Positions 25,717 through 35,347 of a stretch of DNA of 64,000 nucleotides are shown piece by piece. The stretch is from Nocardioides mangrovi (GTDB taxonomy: Bacteria > Actinomycetota > Actinomycetes > Propionibacteriales > Nocardioidaceae): the NCBI RefSeq assembly GCF_020073815.1, contig NZ_JAIQZJ010000012.1:141337-205336 (forward strand). Reading direction: 5' to 3'. How positions within the stretch are numbered: the first letter of the stretch is position 1; each line of letters starts with the position of its first letter. The position numbers were made by a program, and so were the translations under genes. Below the pieces are notes generated by a model. The model made no database searches. It had not been told where the DNA came from and worked only from the letters and a program-made list of their open reading frames with translations.

Positions 25717-26928
25717 GTGACGACGACCGCGCCCACCTCGACCACGACGGCCGAGACGACGCGCGCCAGCCACTACACGCTCGCCGTGCTCGCGCTGGCC
25801 GTGGGCGGCTTCGCGATCGGCACCACCGAGTTCGTCACCATGGGCCTGCTCCCGCAGATCGCCGACGGCGTCGGCGTCTCGATCCCGACGGCCGGCCACT
25901 TCATCTCGGCCTACGCGCTCGGCGTCGTCGTCGGCGCTCCGCTGATCGCGATCTTCGGCGCCCGGCTGCCGCGGCGGGCACTGCTCGTCGGCCTGATGGC
26001 GACGTACGCCGTCTTCAACGCGCTGAGCGCGGTGGCGAGCAGCTACGGGCTCCTCATGGTGGCCCGGTTCGCCGACGGGCTGCCCCACGGCGCCTACTTC
26101 GGCGTCGCGTCCCTGGTCGCCGCCGGCCTCGCGGCTCCCCAGCACCGTGGCCGTGCGGTCGCGAGCGTGATGCTCGGCCTGTCGGTCGCCAACGTGATCG
26201 GCGTCCCGGCGGCGACGTGGCTGGGCCAGAACGTCGGCTGGCGGGCCGCCTACCTCAGCACCGCCGGGCTGGCCCTGATCACCGTCGTCGGCGTGCTGCT
26301 CTTCGTGCCGTCGGTGGCGGGCAACCCCGACGCGACCGGCCGCCGGGAGATGCTCTTCTTCCGCAACGGCCAGGCGCTGCTCACGCTGCTGGCGGGCGCG
26401 GTCGGCTTCGGCGGCCTGTTCGCCGTCTACTCCTACATCGCGCCGACCGTCACCGAGGTGGGCGGGCTGCCGGACTCGACGGTGCCGCTCTTCACCGCCG
26501 CCTTCGGCCTGGGCATGGTCGCCGGCACCTGGCTGGCCGGCCGGCTGGCCGACTGGGACGTCTTCCGCTCCCTCATCTGGTCGGGCATCGGCTCCTTCTT
26601 CGTGATGCTGCTGACCTGGCTGGTCGCGCCCTACGGCTGGCTGCTCCTGCCCGCGGTCTTCCTCATCACCGCGATCGGCTCGGTGCTCGTCGTCAACCTC
26701 CAGCTGCGCCTGATGAACGTCTCCGGCGAGGCCCAGACGCTCGGCGCGGCGATGAACCACGCCTCGCTCAACATCGCCAACGCCCTCGGTGCCTGGCTGG
26801 GTGGCGTCGTCATCGCCGCGGGCTACGGATACCGCGCTCCCGCGCTGGTCGGCGCGGCGCTCTCGGTCGCCGGCATCGTGGTGCTCTTCTGGTCGGCCGC
26901 CACGGCGCGCCGTACGGAGCTCTCCTGA
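25717..26928 (+). CDS. MFS transporter, DHA1 drug/arabinose efflux-like
   Basis: 403 aa with 12 predicted helices. The first helix has GGFAIGTTEFVTMGLLPQIA and loop 2-3 has ARLPRRALLVG, the pattern of AraJ/PbuE/YdhP-like DHA1 exporters. The GTG at 25717 has the ribosome site ggagaagg. A single gene divergent from the chemoreceptor (202 nt between them). Substrate cannot be told. Confidence 0.88.
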   Translation: MTTTAPTSTTTAETTRASHYTLAVLALAVGGFAIGTTEFVTMGLLPQIADGVGVSIPTAGHFISAYALGVVVGAPLIAIFGARLPRRALLVGLMATYAVFNALSAVASSYGLLMVARFADGLPHGAYFGVASLVAAGLAAPQHRGRAVASVMLGLSVANVIGVPAATWLGQNVGWRAAYLSTAGLALITVVGVLLFVPSVAGNPDATGRREMLFFRNGQALLTLLAGAVGFGGLFAVYSYIAPTVTEVGGLPDSTVPLFTAAFGLGMVAGTWLAGRLADWDVFRSLIWSGIGSFFVMLLTWLVAPYGWLLLPAVFLITAIGSVLVVNLQLRLMNVSGEAQTLGAAMNHASLNIANALGAWLGGVVIAAGYGYRAPALVGAALSVAGIVVLFWSAATARRTELS

Positions 26929-26978
26929 CCCTCACCCCGGGCTGACCGGCCCGTCGAGGATCGGCAAGAATGAGGGCC

Positions 26979-28004
26979 ATGTCCACCACGACGGGGGAAG
27001 CCCGGCCGCGCGTGCTCTCCGGCATCCAGCCGACTGCCGACTCCTTCCACTTCGGCAACTACCTCGGCGCGCTGCGGCAGTGGGTGGACCTCCAGGAGGA
27101 GCACCAGCCGTTCTTCTTCATCGCCGACCTGCACGCGATCACGGTCGAGCAGGACCCGAAGGTACTGCGCCAGCGCACCCTGCGCGCCGCGGCGCAGCTG
27201 CTCGCGATGGGCATCGACCCGGACCGGTCCGCGATCTTCGTGCAGTCCCAGGTGCCCGAGCACGCCCAGCTCGGCTGGGTCCTCCAGTGCCTCACCGGCT
27301 TCGGCGAGGCGCGCCGGATGACCCAGTTCAAGGACAAGTCCGCCAAGGGCGGTGAGGGCGCCGCCAGCGTCGGCCTCTTCACCTACCCGATCCTCCAGGC
27401 CGCCGACATCCTGCTCTACCGCCCGGCGTACGTGCCGGTCGGCGAGGACCAGCGCCAGCACCTCGAGCTCACCCGCGACCTCGCCCAGCGGTTCAACAGC
27501 CGCTACAAGAAGACCTTCCGGCTGCCCGAGCCCTACATCCTCAAGGCGACCGCGAAGATCACCGACCTCCAGGACCCGACGTCGAAGATGTCCAAGTCGG
27601 CGTCCTCGCCGTCCGGGATCGTGGAGATGCTCGACGAGCCGAACGTCTCGGCGAAGAAGATCCGCTCCGCCGTGACCGACTCCGGGTCCGAGGTGCGCTT
27701 CGACGCCGAGGAGAAGCCGGGGGTGAGCAACCTCCTCACCATCTACTCCGCGCTCACCGGGCGGGAGATCCCCGACCTCGAGGAGCAGTACGCCGGCCGC
27801 GGCTACGGCGACCTCAAGAAGGACCTCGCGGAGGTCGTCGTCGACTTCGTGACCCCCTTCCGGGCGCGCACCCTCGAGCTGCTCGACGACCGGACCTACC
27901 TAACCGAGGTGCTGCGCCGCGGCGCCGAGCAGGCGGGTGCGGTCGCGGCCGGGACGCTGCGCGACGTGTACGACCGGGTCGGCTTCGCGGCGGCCGGACA
28001 GTAG
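26979..28004 (+). CDS. trpS: Tryptophanyl-tRNA synthetase
   Basis: 341 aa. Class I synthetase with the HIGH-equivalent FHFGNY in SGIQPTADSFHFGNYLGAL and the KMSKS loop SKMSKSASSPSG. The ATG at 26979 is preferred over the one at 26970, because a -10-like AAGAAT (26966-26971) ends 7 nt before it. Followed after 9 nt by the 2H phosphoesterase-like gene. Confidence 0.96.
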   Translation: MSTTTGEARPRVLSGIQPTADSFHFGNYLGALRQWVDLQEEHQPFFFIADLHAITVEQDPKVLRQRTLRAAAQLLAMGIDPDRSAIFVQSQVPEHAQLGWVLQCLTGFGEARRMTQFKDKSAKGGEGAASVGLFTYPILQAADILLYRPAYVPVGEDQRQHLELTRDLAQRFNSRYKKTFRLPEPYILKATAKITDLQDPTSKMSKSASSPSGIVEMLDEPNVSAKKIRSAVTDSGSEVRFDAEEKPGVSNLLTIYSALTGREIPDLEEQYAGRGYGDLKKDLAEVVVDFVTPFRARTLELLDDRTYLTEVLRRGAEQAGAVAAGTLRDVYDRVGFAAAGQ

Positions 28005-28007
28005 GGT
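28002..28007 (+). promoter_or_regulatory. -10 element for leaderless LigT-like gene
   Basis: TAGGGT overlaps the trpS stop codon and ends 6 nt before the next ATG, without a ribosome site. Confidence 0.5.
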
Positions 28008-28013
28008 CTCTGC

Positions 28014-28541
28014 ATGCCGACGATTGGCGTGGCGGTCGCGATCCCGGAACCCTGGGCCACCGAGCTCCAGGATTACCGGACTGCCGTGGGGGATACCACT
28101 GCGACCATGATCCCCACGCACATCACGCTGGTCCCGCCGACCGACGTCGACGTCGTGCACCTCGCCGAGGTCGAGAAGCACCTGGAGGAGGTCGCCGCCG
28201 AGGCCGAGGGCTTCTGCGTGCACCTGCGCGGCACCGGCACCTTCCGACCCGTCTCGCCGGTGGTCTTCGTGAGCCTGGCCGAGGGGATCTCGCAGTGCGA
28301 GCAGCTGGCCGGCGCCTGCCGCCGCGGCCCGCTCGACGTCGACCTGCAGTACCCCTACCACCCGCACGTGACGATCGCCCACCACCTCGAGGACCCGCTG
28401 CTCGACCGGGCCTTCGAGGAGCTCGCCGACTTCGAGTGCGAGTTCGACGTCCCGGGCTTCGACCTCTACGTCCACGACTCCGACGCCGGGTGGCAGCCCA
28501 CCCGGCACTTCCCGCTCCAGGCGGCCCCGGCGGCGAGCTGA
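28014..28541 (+). CDS. 2'-5' RNA ligase family (2H phosphoesterase-like) protein
   Basis: 175 aa. Two H-x-T type motifs are seen, HIT in PTHITLVPP at about 37 and HVT in YHPHVTIAHH at about 118, which form the active site of LigT-like 2H phosphoesterases. Substrate unknown; these act on RNA 2'-5' links or cyclic phosphates. It lies between trpS and a BrkB gene with 1-9 nt gaps. Confidence 0.85.
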   Translation: MPTIGVAVAIPEPWATELQDYRTAVGDTTATMIPTHITLVPPTDVDVVHLAEVEKHLEEVAAEAEGFCVHLRGTGTFRPVSPVVFVSLAEGISQCEQLAGACRRGPLDVDLQYPYHPHVTIAHHLEDPLLDRAFEELADFECEFDVPGFDLYVHDSDAGWQPTRHFPLQAAPAAS

Positions 28542-28542
28542 C

Positions 28543-29589
28543 GTGCCGTCGCTGAAGGAGCGGATCGCCGAGGTCCGCGAGCGGCGTCCGCTCGTCGACC
28601 ACGTCGTCCGGATGCAGGAGCACTACGGCGGGGTCAAGGCCGGCCAGCAGGCGGGCGCGGTCACCTACTTCGCGTTCCTGTCCTTCTTCCCGATCCTCGC
28701 GCTGGCCTTCTTCGTGGTCGGCATCGTGGCCAAGATCTACCCCGGGGCGCGCGGGGACCTCTCCGACGCCCTGAACGCCGTCATCCCCGGCCTGGTCGGC
28801 ACCGGCGACAACCAGGTCCAGATCAGCGACATCGAGACCGCCGCCGCGACCGCCGGGATCATCGGTGCGGTCATCCTGCTCTACTCCGGCCTCGGCTGGC
28901 TGGCCGCGATGCGCGACGCGCTCATCGTGGTCTTCGAGGTCCCCGCCAAGGACCAGCCCAACTTCCTCTTCGGCAAGCTCCGCGACCTGGTCACCCTCGC
29001 GCTGATCGGCGTGATCCTGCTGGTCTCGGTCGCGGCCGCCGGGCTGATCGGCGGCTTCGCCGACCAGCTCCTCGGCTGGCTGGAGCTCGACACCGAGCTC
29101 GGGTGGCTGGTCAAGCTGCTGAGCGTCCTGCTCGGATTCGGCGCCAACATGCTGCTCTTCTTCGCGATGTTCGTGCTGCTCGCCGAGCCGCCGTACACCC
29201 CGCGCCGCTCGCTGTGGTCGGGTGCGTTCCTCGGGGCCATCGCCTTCGAGGTGCTCAAGCAGGTGTCCGGGCTGCTCATCTCCTCCACCACCGGCAACCC
29301 GGCCTTCCAGGCCTTCGGGATCGCGCTGATCGTCCTGGTCTGGATCAACTACTTCTCCCGCGTCGTCCTCTACGCCGCCGCCTGGGCGCACACCTCGCCG
29401 GCGGCCCGCGCCGCCCGTCCCGAGTCCGAGGTCGCGCCCGTGCAGGGGCCGCCCTCCCCGCCCGTGCGCTCCCGGGCCGAGCGCCTCGACGAGGTCGACC
29501 ACCCCTGGGTCGCGCCGTACGCCGCGGGCGCCGCCACCATGCTCGGCCTCGTGGCCGTGATCCGCCGGTTCACCCAGCAGAAGGACTGA
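28543..29589 (+). CDS. YihY/BrkB family inner-membrane protein
   Basis: 348 aa. About six transmembrane helices. The characteristic AVTYFAFLSFFPILALAFFVVG first helix and the later VLVWINYFSRVVLYAAAW segment identify the family. Function unsettled (once called RNase BN). GTG start 1 nt after the previous stop. The C-terminal ~60 residues are a Pro-rich cytoplasmic tail and a weak last hydrophobic stretch. Confidence 0.9.
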   Translation: MPSLKERIAEVRERRPLVDHVVRMQEHYGGVKAGQQAGAVTYFAFLSFFPILALAFFVVGIVAKIYPGARGDLSDALNAVIPGLVGTGDNQVQISDIETAAATAGIIGAVILLYSGLGWLAAMRDALIVVFEVPAKDQPNFLFGKLRDLVTLALIGVILLVSVAAAGLIGGFADQLLGWLELDTELGWLVKLLSVLLGFGANMLLFFAMFVLLAEPPYTPRRSLWSGAFLGAIAFEVLKQVSGLLISSTTGNPAFQAFGIALIVLVWINYFSRVVLYAAAWAHTSPAARAARPESEVAPVQGPPSPPVRSRAERLDEVDHPWVAPYAAGAATMLGLVAVIRRFTQQKD

Positions 29590-29591
29590 CA

Positions 29592-29810
29592 GTGGGACGC
29601 AAGACAGCCTGGTTCCTGGTCGCGGTGGCGATCTGGAACTTCGTCATCTGGGGCACGTTCATCAAGAACCTCGCCGCCTCGCACGCGTCGGGCGAGGACC
29701 GCCCGAGCGGCTACTACATCGCCCACTCGGTGCTGATCGTGGTCAACATGGTGCTCGGCGTCGTCTTCGCGACGCTCGGGGTGCGTGCACTACGCGCCCG
29801 TCGATCCTGA
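29592..29810 (+). CDS. Small membrane protein (SCO4848-like)
   Basis: 72 aa with two transmembrane helices (WFLVAVAIWNFVIWGTFI and SVLIVVNMVLGVVFATLGVRAL) joined by a short loop. GTG start 2 nt after the BrkB stop. It resembles the short actinobacterial proteins found beside BrkB genes; function unknown. Confidence 0.72.
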   Translation: MGRKTAWFLVAVAIWNFVIWGTFIKNLAASHASGEDRPSGYYIAHSVLIVVNMVLGVVFATLGVRALRARRS

Positions 29811-29907
29811 CGAGCCGAGGCAACCGATCGCGGGTGTCGTGCGTCATACGGGCACGAGACGGCGCGAGAGGTGACAACCTGCTCGCACACGGGGTGAGGA
29901 GGCGGCG

Positions 29908-31746
29908 ATGAGCCGACGACAGCGCAGTGCCCGGGCCCAGGTGCTCCGGGCGAGGACGGCACGGGCGAAGGAGCTGAGGCGCCGCGCCCGGGTGCGGCGT
30001 ACGGCGGGCGTGGCGGCGGTCGCCGCCGTGGCCCTCGGCGGGCTCGGGGCGGTCTCCGCGCCGTCGTACGCCGGGGCGCCGACCGCGAGCCGGGCGGACT
30101 GCACCGGCGTCCCGACCCCGCCCAGCAGCCCCTCGGAGGGTGCCGTCCTGGGCGGGCGCGTCTTCTTCACCGCCGACGACGGCCTCCACGGCCGCGAGCT
30201 GTGGGCCTCCGACGGCACCGCCGCCGGGACCGTGCTCGTCAAGGACATCGCGCCGGGCAAGGACGGCGGCTACTACGACGAGGGCATCGACGACCTGGTG
30301 TCGACGGGGGACGCGCTCTTCTTCGTGGCCGACGACGGCAAGCACGGTCGGGAGCTCTGGACCTCCGACGGCACCACTGCGGGCACGACCATGGTCAAGG
30401 ACATCAACCCCGACGACGACTACTACAGCGGTCCCAAGGACCTCACCGTCGTGGGTGACCGGGTGTTCTTCGCCGCCGATGACAGCATCCACGGCCGGGA
30501 GCTCTGGACCTCCGACGGCACCGCTGCCGGCACGACCCTGGTCAAGGACATCAGCAGCGGTAGCAGCTACTACGGCGGCATCGGCGACCTCACCGCGGTC
30601 GGCAACCGGCTCTTCTTCAGCGCGGACGACGACGACCACGGTCAGGAGCTCTGGTCCTCCGACGGGACCGCTGCCGGCACCACCCTGGTCAAGGACATCT
30701 ACCCGGGTGCCTACGACAGCTCCGTCAGCTACCTCACCGCGGTCGGCGACTCGGTCTTCTTCTCCGCTCGCGACGGCGAGCACGGCCCCGAGCTGTGGAC
30801 CTCCGACGGCACCGGCGCCGGGACCCACCTGGTCTCCGACATCGACCCGGGCGTCAAGGGCGCCCAGCCCAACTCGCTCGCGGCGGTCGGGGACACGCTC
30901 TTCTTCAGCGCGAACGACGGCACCCACGGCCGCGAGCTCTGGCGCAGCGACGGGTCCGAGGCCGGCACCACGATGGTCGCCGACATCGGCAGCGAGGACG
31001 AGGACGACAACTACTACAGCGGCCCGCAGCTGCTCACGGAGTCCGGTGGCGCCCTCTTCTTCACCGCCGACGACGGCACGCACGGCCGCGAGCTGTGGAC
31101 CTCCGACGGCACCCCGGCCGGCACCGTCATGGTCGACGACATCCGCCACGGGGGCTATGGCAGCAACCCGGTCTACCTCACCGACGTCGACGGGCAGCTC
31201 TTCTTCGGGGCCAAGGACGGCGTCCACGGCGGCGAGCTGTGGACCTCCGACGGCACCGAGGCCGGCACCGTGCTGGTCAAGGACATCGGCAGCGACGCGG
31301 GCTACTACAGCGGCCCCCAGTCGTTGACGGCGTTCGGCGACCGCCTCTTCTTCGCGATCGACGACGGCGTCCACGGCCTCGAGCCCTGGGTCTCGGACGG
31401 TACCGCCGCCGGGACCTCGCTGGTGGAGGACATCAACGTCGTCACCGCCTTCGGCGTGGCGAAGTCGGGTCGCCCCAACACCGACAACGGCACCCTGCGG
31501 GTGCGCGTGTACGCCGACGGGCCCGGCGACCTGGTCGTCACGCGGGTCGGCGGCTCCCCGGTCAAGCGCGCCCGCGCGGTCTTCGAGGACGACGGCGCGC
31601 AGACAGTGGTCCTGAAGCCGACGCGGGCGGGCCTGCGCGAGCTGAAGCGCAAGGGCAGCCTGCGGGTGAAGGTGCGCTTCACCTTCACGGCGTGCGGCAG
31701 CCCGGCCAGCGCCGTGGTCCGCAGCTTCACGCTGAAGCTGAAGTGA
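29908..31746 (+). CDS. Secreted ELWxxDGT-repeat beta-propeller-like protein (first)
   Basis: 612 aa. A very basic N-terminus and signal peptide (about 1-55, ending SAPSYA). Then nine repeats of about 50 aa, each with FF.A.D..HG.ELW.SDGT.AGT.LV.DI. Such repeats form beta-propeller-type surfaces and are found in secreted proteins of unknown role. The ~60-residue C-terminal domain (LKPTRAGLRELKRKGSLRVKVRFTF) is shared with the protein at 32835. The ribosome site gaggagg is strong. Ends by overlapping the next gene (GTGA). Confidence 0.88.
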   Translation: MSRRQRSARAQVLRARTARAKELRRRARVRRTAGVAAVAAVALGGLGAVSAPSYAGAPTASRADCTGVPTPPSSPSEGAVLGGRVFFTADDGLHGRELWASDGTAAGTVLVKDIAPGKDGGYYDEGIDDLVSTGDALFFVADDGKHGRELWTSDGTTAGTTMVKDINPDDDYYSGPKDLTVVGDRVFFAADDSIHGRELWTSDGTAAGTTLVKDISSGSSYYGGIGDLTAVGNRLFFSADDDDHGQELWSSDGTAAGTTLVKDIYPGAYDSSVSYLTAVGDSVFFSARDGEHGPELWTSDGTGAGTHLVSDIDPGVKGAQPNSLAAVGDTLFFSANDGTHGRELWRSDGSEAGTTMVADIGSEDEDDNYYSGPQLLTESGGALFFTADDGTHGRELWTSDGTPAGTVMVDDIRHGGYGSNPVYLTDVDGQLFFGAKDGVHGGELWTSDGTEAGTVLVKDIGSDAGYYSGPQSLTAFGDRLFFAIDDGVHGLEPWVSDGTAAGTSLVEDINVVTAFGVAKSGRPNTDNGTLRVRVYADGPGDLVVTRVGGSPVKRARAVFEDDGAQTVVLKPTRAGLRELKRKGSLRVKVRFTFTACGSPASAVVRSFTLKLK

Positions 31747-32780
31747 GCGAGGCGGCGCGCGGCACCGAGGTCCGCTACCACCACAGCCCGTCCTTCCCCG
31801 GCGTGCTGGCGGACGCGGGCTGCGCGCTGCTCGTCTCGACCTACCAGGCGGGCCAGCTCGTCGCGGTCGGTGTCGCGGACGGCCGGCTGACCTTCTCCTT
31901 CCGCCGCTTCGACCACGCGATGGGCGTCGCGGTCGGCCCGGACCGGGTCGTCGTCGGCGGCAAGGACCAGGTGTGGACCCTGATGGACCAGCCCGAGGTG
32001 GCGGCCTCGGTCGCGCCCGCCGGGCGGCACGACCGCTGCTGGCTGCCGCGCTCGTCCGTCGTCACCGGGTCGATCCAGTGCCACGAGGTCGCCTGGGGGT
32101 CGACGGACGCCGGCGAGCCCGACCTGTGGGTCGTCAACACCGCGTTCTCGTGCCTGGCCGGCCTCGACGGCCGACACAGCTTCGTGCCGCGGTGGCGGCC
32201 GCCGTTCGTCACCCGCCTCGCGCCGGAGGACCGCTGCCACCTCAACGGGCTGGCGATGCGCGACGGGCGGCCGGCGTACGTCACCGTGATGGCGCGGAGC
32301 GACGAGGCGGGCGGCTGGCGGGCCGCGCGCAACGAGACCGGCACCGTGCTCGACGTCGCCTCGGGAGAGCCGGTGACGACGGGCCTCGCGATGCCGCACT
32401 CGCCGCGCTGGTACGACGGCGCGCTCTACGTCCTCAACTCCGGCTGGGGACGGCTCGAGCGCGTCGACCCGGCAACCGGCGAGCGCGAGGTCGTCGCGAC
32501 CTTCCCCGGCTACGCGCGCGGGCTGGCCTGCCACGGCCACCTGGCCTTCGTCGGGCTCTCGAAGATCCGGGAGACCACGACCTTCGGCGGCACGCCGCTC
32601 GCGGCCTACCACGACCAGCTCAAGTGCGGGGTCGGCGTCGTCGACCTCCGCACCGGCGAGACCCTCGCGACCCTCGAGTTCGAGAACGGCGTCGACGAGA
32701 TCTTCGACGTCCAGGCGGTGCCCGGGGCGCGGTGCCCCACGCTCGGGGACGGCGAGGTGTGGGTGCTGCCGAGCGGGTGA
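31743..32780 (+). CDS. TIGR03032 (DUF4915) family protein
   Basis: 345 aa. Family stretches recognised: STYQAGQLVAVGV, FRRFDHAMGVAV, NTAFSCLAGLDG, LAPEDRCHLNGLAM, MPHSPRWYDGALYVLNSGWGRLERVDP and LAFVGLSKIRE. Probably a beta-propeller. There is no signal peptide, unlike its two neighbours. The GTG start overlaps the upstream ELWxxDGT gene by 4 nt, so the two are translationally coupled. Function unknown in the family. Confidence 0.85.
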   Translation: MSEAARGTEVRYHHSPSFPGVLADAGCALLVSTYQAGQLVAVGVADGRLTFSFRRFDHAMGVAVGPDRVVVGGKDQVWTLMDQPEVAASVAPAGRHDRCWLPRSSVVTGSIQCHEVAWGSTDAGEPDLWVVNTAFSCLAGLDGRHSFVPRWRPPFVTRLAPEDRCHLNGLAMRDGRPAYVTVMARSDEAGGWRAARNETGTVLDVASGEPVTTGLAMPHSPRWYDGALYVLNSGWGRLERVDPATGEREVVATFPGYARGLACHGHLAFVGLSKIRETTTFGGTPLAAYHDQLKCGVGVVDLRTGETLATLEFENGVDEIFDVQAVPGARCPTLGDGEVWVLPSG

Positions 32781-32834
32781 CGCGACGCGGCACCGTGTGA
32801 CAGTCTGCTGGTACTCGGGACAGGGGGAACGACG

Positions 32835-34592
32835 ATGGGTCGACGACGGGTTCGTGCTCGGGCGCAGGCCCGTACGACGTCCGCAGCAGTGGCGGCCATT
32901 GCGGTGGGGCTGGCGGGGGTCGCCCCCGTTGCTGCGGCCTCGGCCACCGAGGCGCAGGCCAGGATGGCGGCCCGGTGTCCGGAGGGAACCCGGTCGAGCG
33001 TGCCGCGCCAGGGAGTCGAGGTCGGGGGAAGGCTCTACTTCGTCGCCGACGACGGGGTGCACGGCCGGGAGCTATGGCGCTCCGACCGCACCGCCGACGG
33101 CACGGCGCTGGTCGACGACATCCGGGGCGGCGCAGGCGACAGCGACCCCGGCAGCCTCGTCGGGATGGATGGTGACCTCTACTTCGCCGCGACCGACCGG
33201 GCGCACGGGCGGCAGCTGTGGCGCTCGGACGGCACCCGCGCCGGCACCGTCCTCGTGAAGGCCATCGGCGCCGGCGGTTACGGCACCGGTGGCACCGGCA
33301 ACGCGGACGGCATGGTCCTCGTGGGCGAGCGGCTGTTCTTCGTCGCCGACGACGGCATCCACGGGAGCGAGGTCTGGACGTCCGACGGCACCACCGCCGG
33401 CACGGTCATGGTCAAGGACGTCGGTCGGAACGACGCCTACCCCGGACCGACCGGCCTGGAGGCCGTGGGAGACACGGTGTTCTTCACCGAGGACGACGGG
33501 GTGCACGGGCAGGAGCTGTGGCAGACCGACGGCACCCGTGCCGGGACGACGCTCGTCAAGGACCTCAGCCCAGGCTCCGCCAGCACCGACTTCAGCTACT
33601 CGGCCGGGACGAGCGACTCGCTGCTGTTCTTCGCGGACGCCGGCCACGGTCGTGAGCTCTGGGTCTCGGACGGCACCGCAGACGGGACCCACGTCGTCGA
33701 GGACGTGGCCCCGGCGACGGCGTACGACGGAGGTGCGGAGATGGTCGCCGTCGGCCAGCAGGTCTTCTTCGTCGCGGACGACGGCACGCACGGGCGCGAG
33801 CTGTGGACCAGCGATGGCACGGAGACGGGCACCGTGCTGGTCAAGGACATCTCCAGTGACGACGAGGGTGGTTACTACGGCAACCACGGCCCCGAGGGGC
33901 TCAGCGCAGCGAACGGCCTGCTCTACTTCTCCGCCGACGACGACGTCCACGGCCGGGAGCCCTGGCGGTCGGACGGGACCGAGGACGGCACCGTCCTGGT
34001 CGACGACGTCAACCCGGGCGAGGCCGGCAGCGGGCCGGCCGACTTCACCGCCGTGGGCGGTTCGGTCTACTTCGCCTCCGGCATCCGTCTCTTCGCGACG
34101 GATGGCACCTCGGCAGGCACCAGACGCGTGGCGGACGTCCAGGATGCCGGCTCGAAGTACACCGGCCCGACCGGTCTCGCTGCGGTCGGTGAGCGGCTGT
34201 TCCTCGCCGCGGACGACGGGGTGCACGGAATGGAGCCGTGGCTGTCCGACGGCACCGCGACCGGCACGGCGATGGTCGCCGACGTGAACACGGAGCGGAA
34301 CTTCGTCGTCATCGTGCGGGACGCCCGCACCCGCAACGGCAAGCTGGAGCCGATGGTCTACCCCAACGTGCCCGGCCGCCTGCAGGTCCGACCCGTCGGC
34401 GGGTCCGAGCTGCGGCCGTGGTCAGGCTGCGTCGACGGGGGACGCCAGCGGCTCGTCCTCTCCCCGACCCGGGCCGGGGAGAGGAAGCTGCACCGCACCG
34501 GCAGCCTGCGGGTGCGGGCGAGGTTCGTCTTCGGGGAGCCCGGCACCACGATCAAGCGGGTGGTGAAGAGCTTCACCCTCCGGGTGCGCTGA
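32835..34592 (+). CDS. Secreted ELWxxDGT-repeat beta-propeller-like protein (second)
   Basis: 585 aa. N-terminal signal MGRRRVRARAQARTTSAAVAAIAVGLAGVAPVAAAS, then about nine ELWxxDGT repeats (the eighth is degenerate, IRLFATDGT) and a C-terminal domain (LSPTRAGERKLHRTGSLRVRARFVF) homologous to that of the protein at 29908. A diverged paralogue; the repeats differ enough that duplication is not recent. The ribosome site is cagggggaa. Convergent with sdhB, 11 nt apart. Confidence 0.88.
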   Translation: MGRRRVRARAQARTTSAAVAAIAVGLAGVAPVAAASATEAQARMAARCPEGTRSSVPRQGVEVGGRLYFVADDGVHGRELWRSDRTADGTALVDDIRGGAGDSDPGSLVGMDGDLYFAATDRAHGRQLWRSDGTRAGTVLVKAIGAGGYGTGGTGNADGMVLVGERLFFVADDGIHGSEVWTSDGTTAGTVMVKDVGRNDAYPGPTGLEAVGDTVFFTEDDGVHGQELWQTDGTRAGTTLVKDLSPGSASTDFSYSAGTSDSLLFFADAGHGRELWVSDGTADGTHVVEDVAPATAYDGGAEMVAVGQQVFFVADDGTHGRELWTSDGTETGTVLVKDISSDDEGGYYGNHGPEGLSAANGLLYFSADDDVHGREPWRSDGTEDGTVLVDDVNPGEAGSGPADFTAVGGSVYFASGIRLFATDGTSAGTRRVADVQDAGSKYTGPTGLAAVGERLFLAADDGVHGMEPWLSDGTATGTAMVADVNTERNFVVIVRDARTRNGKLEPMVYPNVPGRLQVRPVGGSELRPWSGCVDGGRQRLVLSPTRAGERKLHRTGSLRVRARFVFGEPGTTIKRVVKSFTLRVR

Positions 34593-34603
34593 CCTCTCGC
34601 AGG

Positions 34604-35347
34604 TCAGTGGCCGTGGCGCAGCGCGGCGTGCAGGTCCCAGTTGAGGCGGGAGATCACGTCGAGCGGGATCTCCTTGGGGCAGGCGGCGGTGCACTCACCG
34701 ATGTTGGTGCAGCCGCCGAAGCCCTCGGCGTCGTGCTGGGCGACCATGCCGACCACGCGGCTGTCGCGCTCCGGCTGACCCTGCGGCAGCTCGCCGAGGT
34801 GGGTGATCTTGGCACCCATGAAGAGCGAGGCGGAGCCGTTGGGGCAGGCCGCGACGCAGGCGCCACAGCCGATGCAGGTCGCCACGTTGAACGCGCGGAT
34901 GGCGTCCTCGCGGGGGACCGGCACCGAGTGGGCCTCAGGGGCCGAGCCGGTGTTGACGGAGATGAAGCCGCCGGCCTGGATGATCCGGTCGAACGCGCCG
35001 CGGTCGACGACGAGGTCCTTGACCACCGGGAAGGCGTCCGAGCGCCAGGGCTCGATGACGATCTCGTCGCCGTCCTTGAAGGACCGCATGTGCAGCTGGC
35101 AGGTCGTGGTGACCTCCGGGCCGTGGGCCTGGCCGTTGATCATCAGGCCGCACATGCCGCAGATGCCCTCGCGGCAGTCGGAGTCGAACGCGACCGGGTC
35201 CTCGCCCTTGACGATGAGGTCCTCGTTGAGCACGTCGAGCATCTCGAGGAACGACATGTCCTCGGACACCCCGTCGAGCTCGTAGGTGTGCATCGCGCCC
35301 GGGGACACGGAGTCCGGCTGACGCCAGATCTTGAGGGTGACCTTCAC
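34604..35347 (-). CDS. sdhB: Succinate dehydrogenase iron-sulfur subunit (sdhCAB operon)
   Basis: 247 aa. The [2Fe-2S] site CREGICGMCG is followed by CIGCGACVAACP and CTNIGECTAACPKEI for the [4Fe-4S] and [3Fe-4S] clusters. It passes electrons from SdhA to the membrane quinone site. The GTG start overlaps the sdhA stop by 4 nt. Confidence 0.95.
   Translation of the reverse strand: MKVTLKIWRQPDSVSPGAMHTYELDGVSEDMSFLEMLDVLNEDLIVKGEDPVAFDSDCREGICGMCGLMINGQAHGPEVTTTCQLHMRSFKDGDEIVIEPWRSDAFPVVKDLVVDRGAFDRIIQAGGFISVNTGSAPEAHSVPVPREDAIRAFNVATCIGCGACVAACPNGSASLFMGAKITHLGELPQGQPERDSRVVGMVAQHDAEGFGGCTNIGECTAACPKEIPLDVISRLNWDLHAALRHGH

Noticed and set aside
30140..34300. Periodic ~150-bp repeats that could be taken for a CRISPR or tandem-repeat array
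   Set aside because: They are in frame with the ELWxxDGT protein repeats, diverged at the DNA level and without regular spacers.
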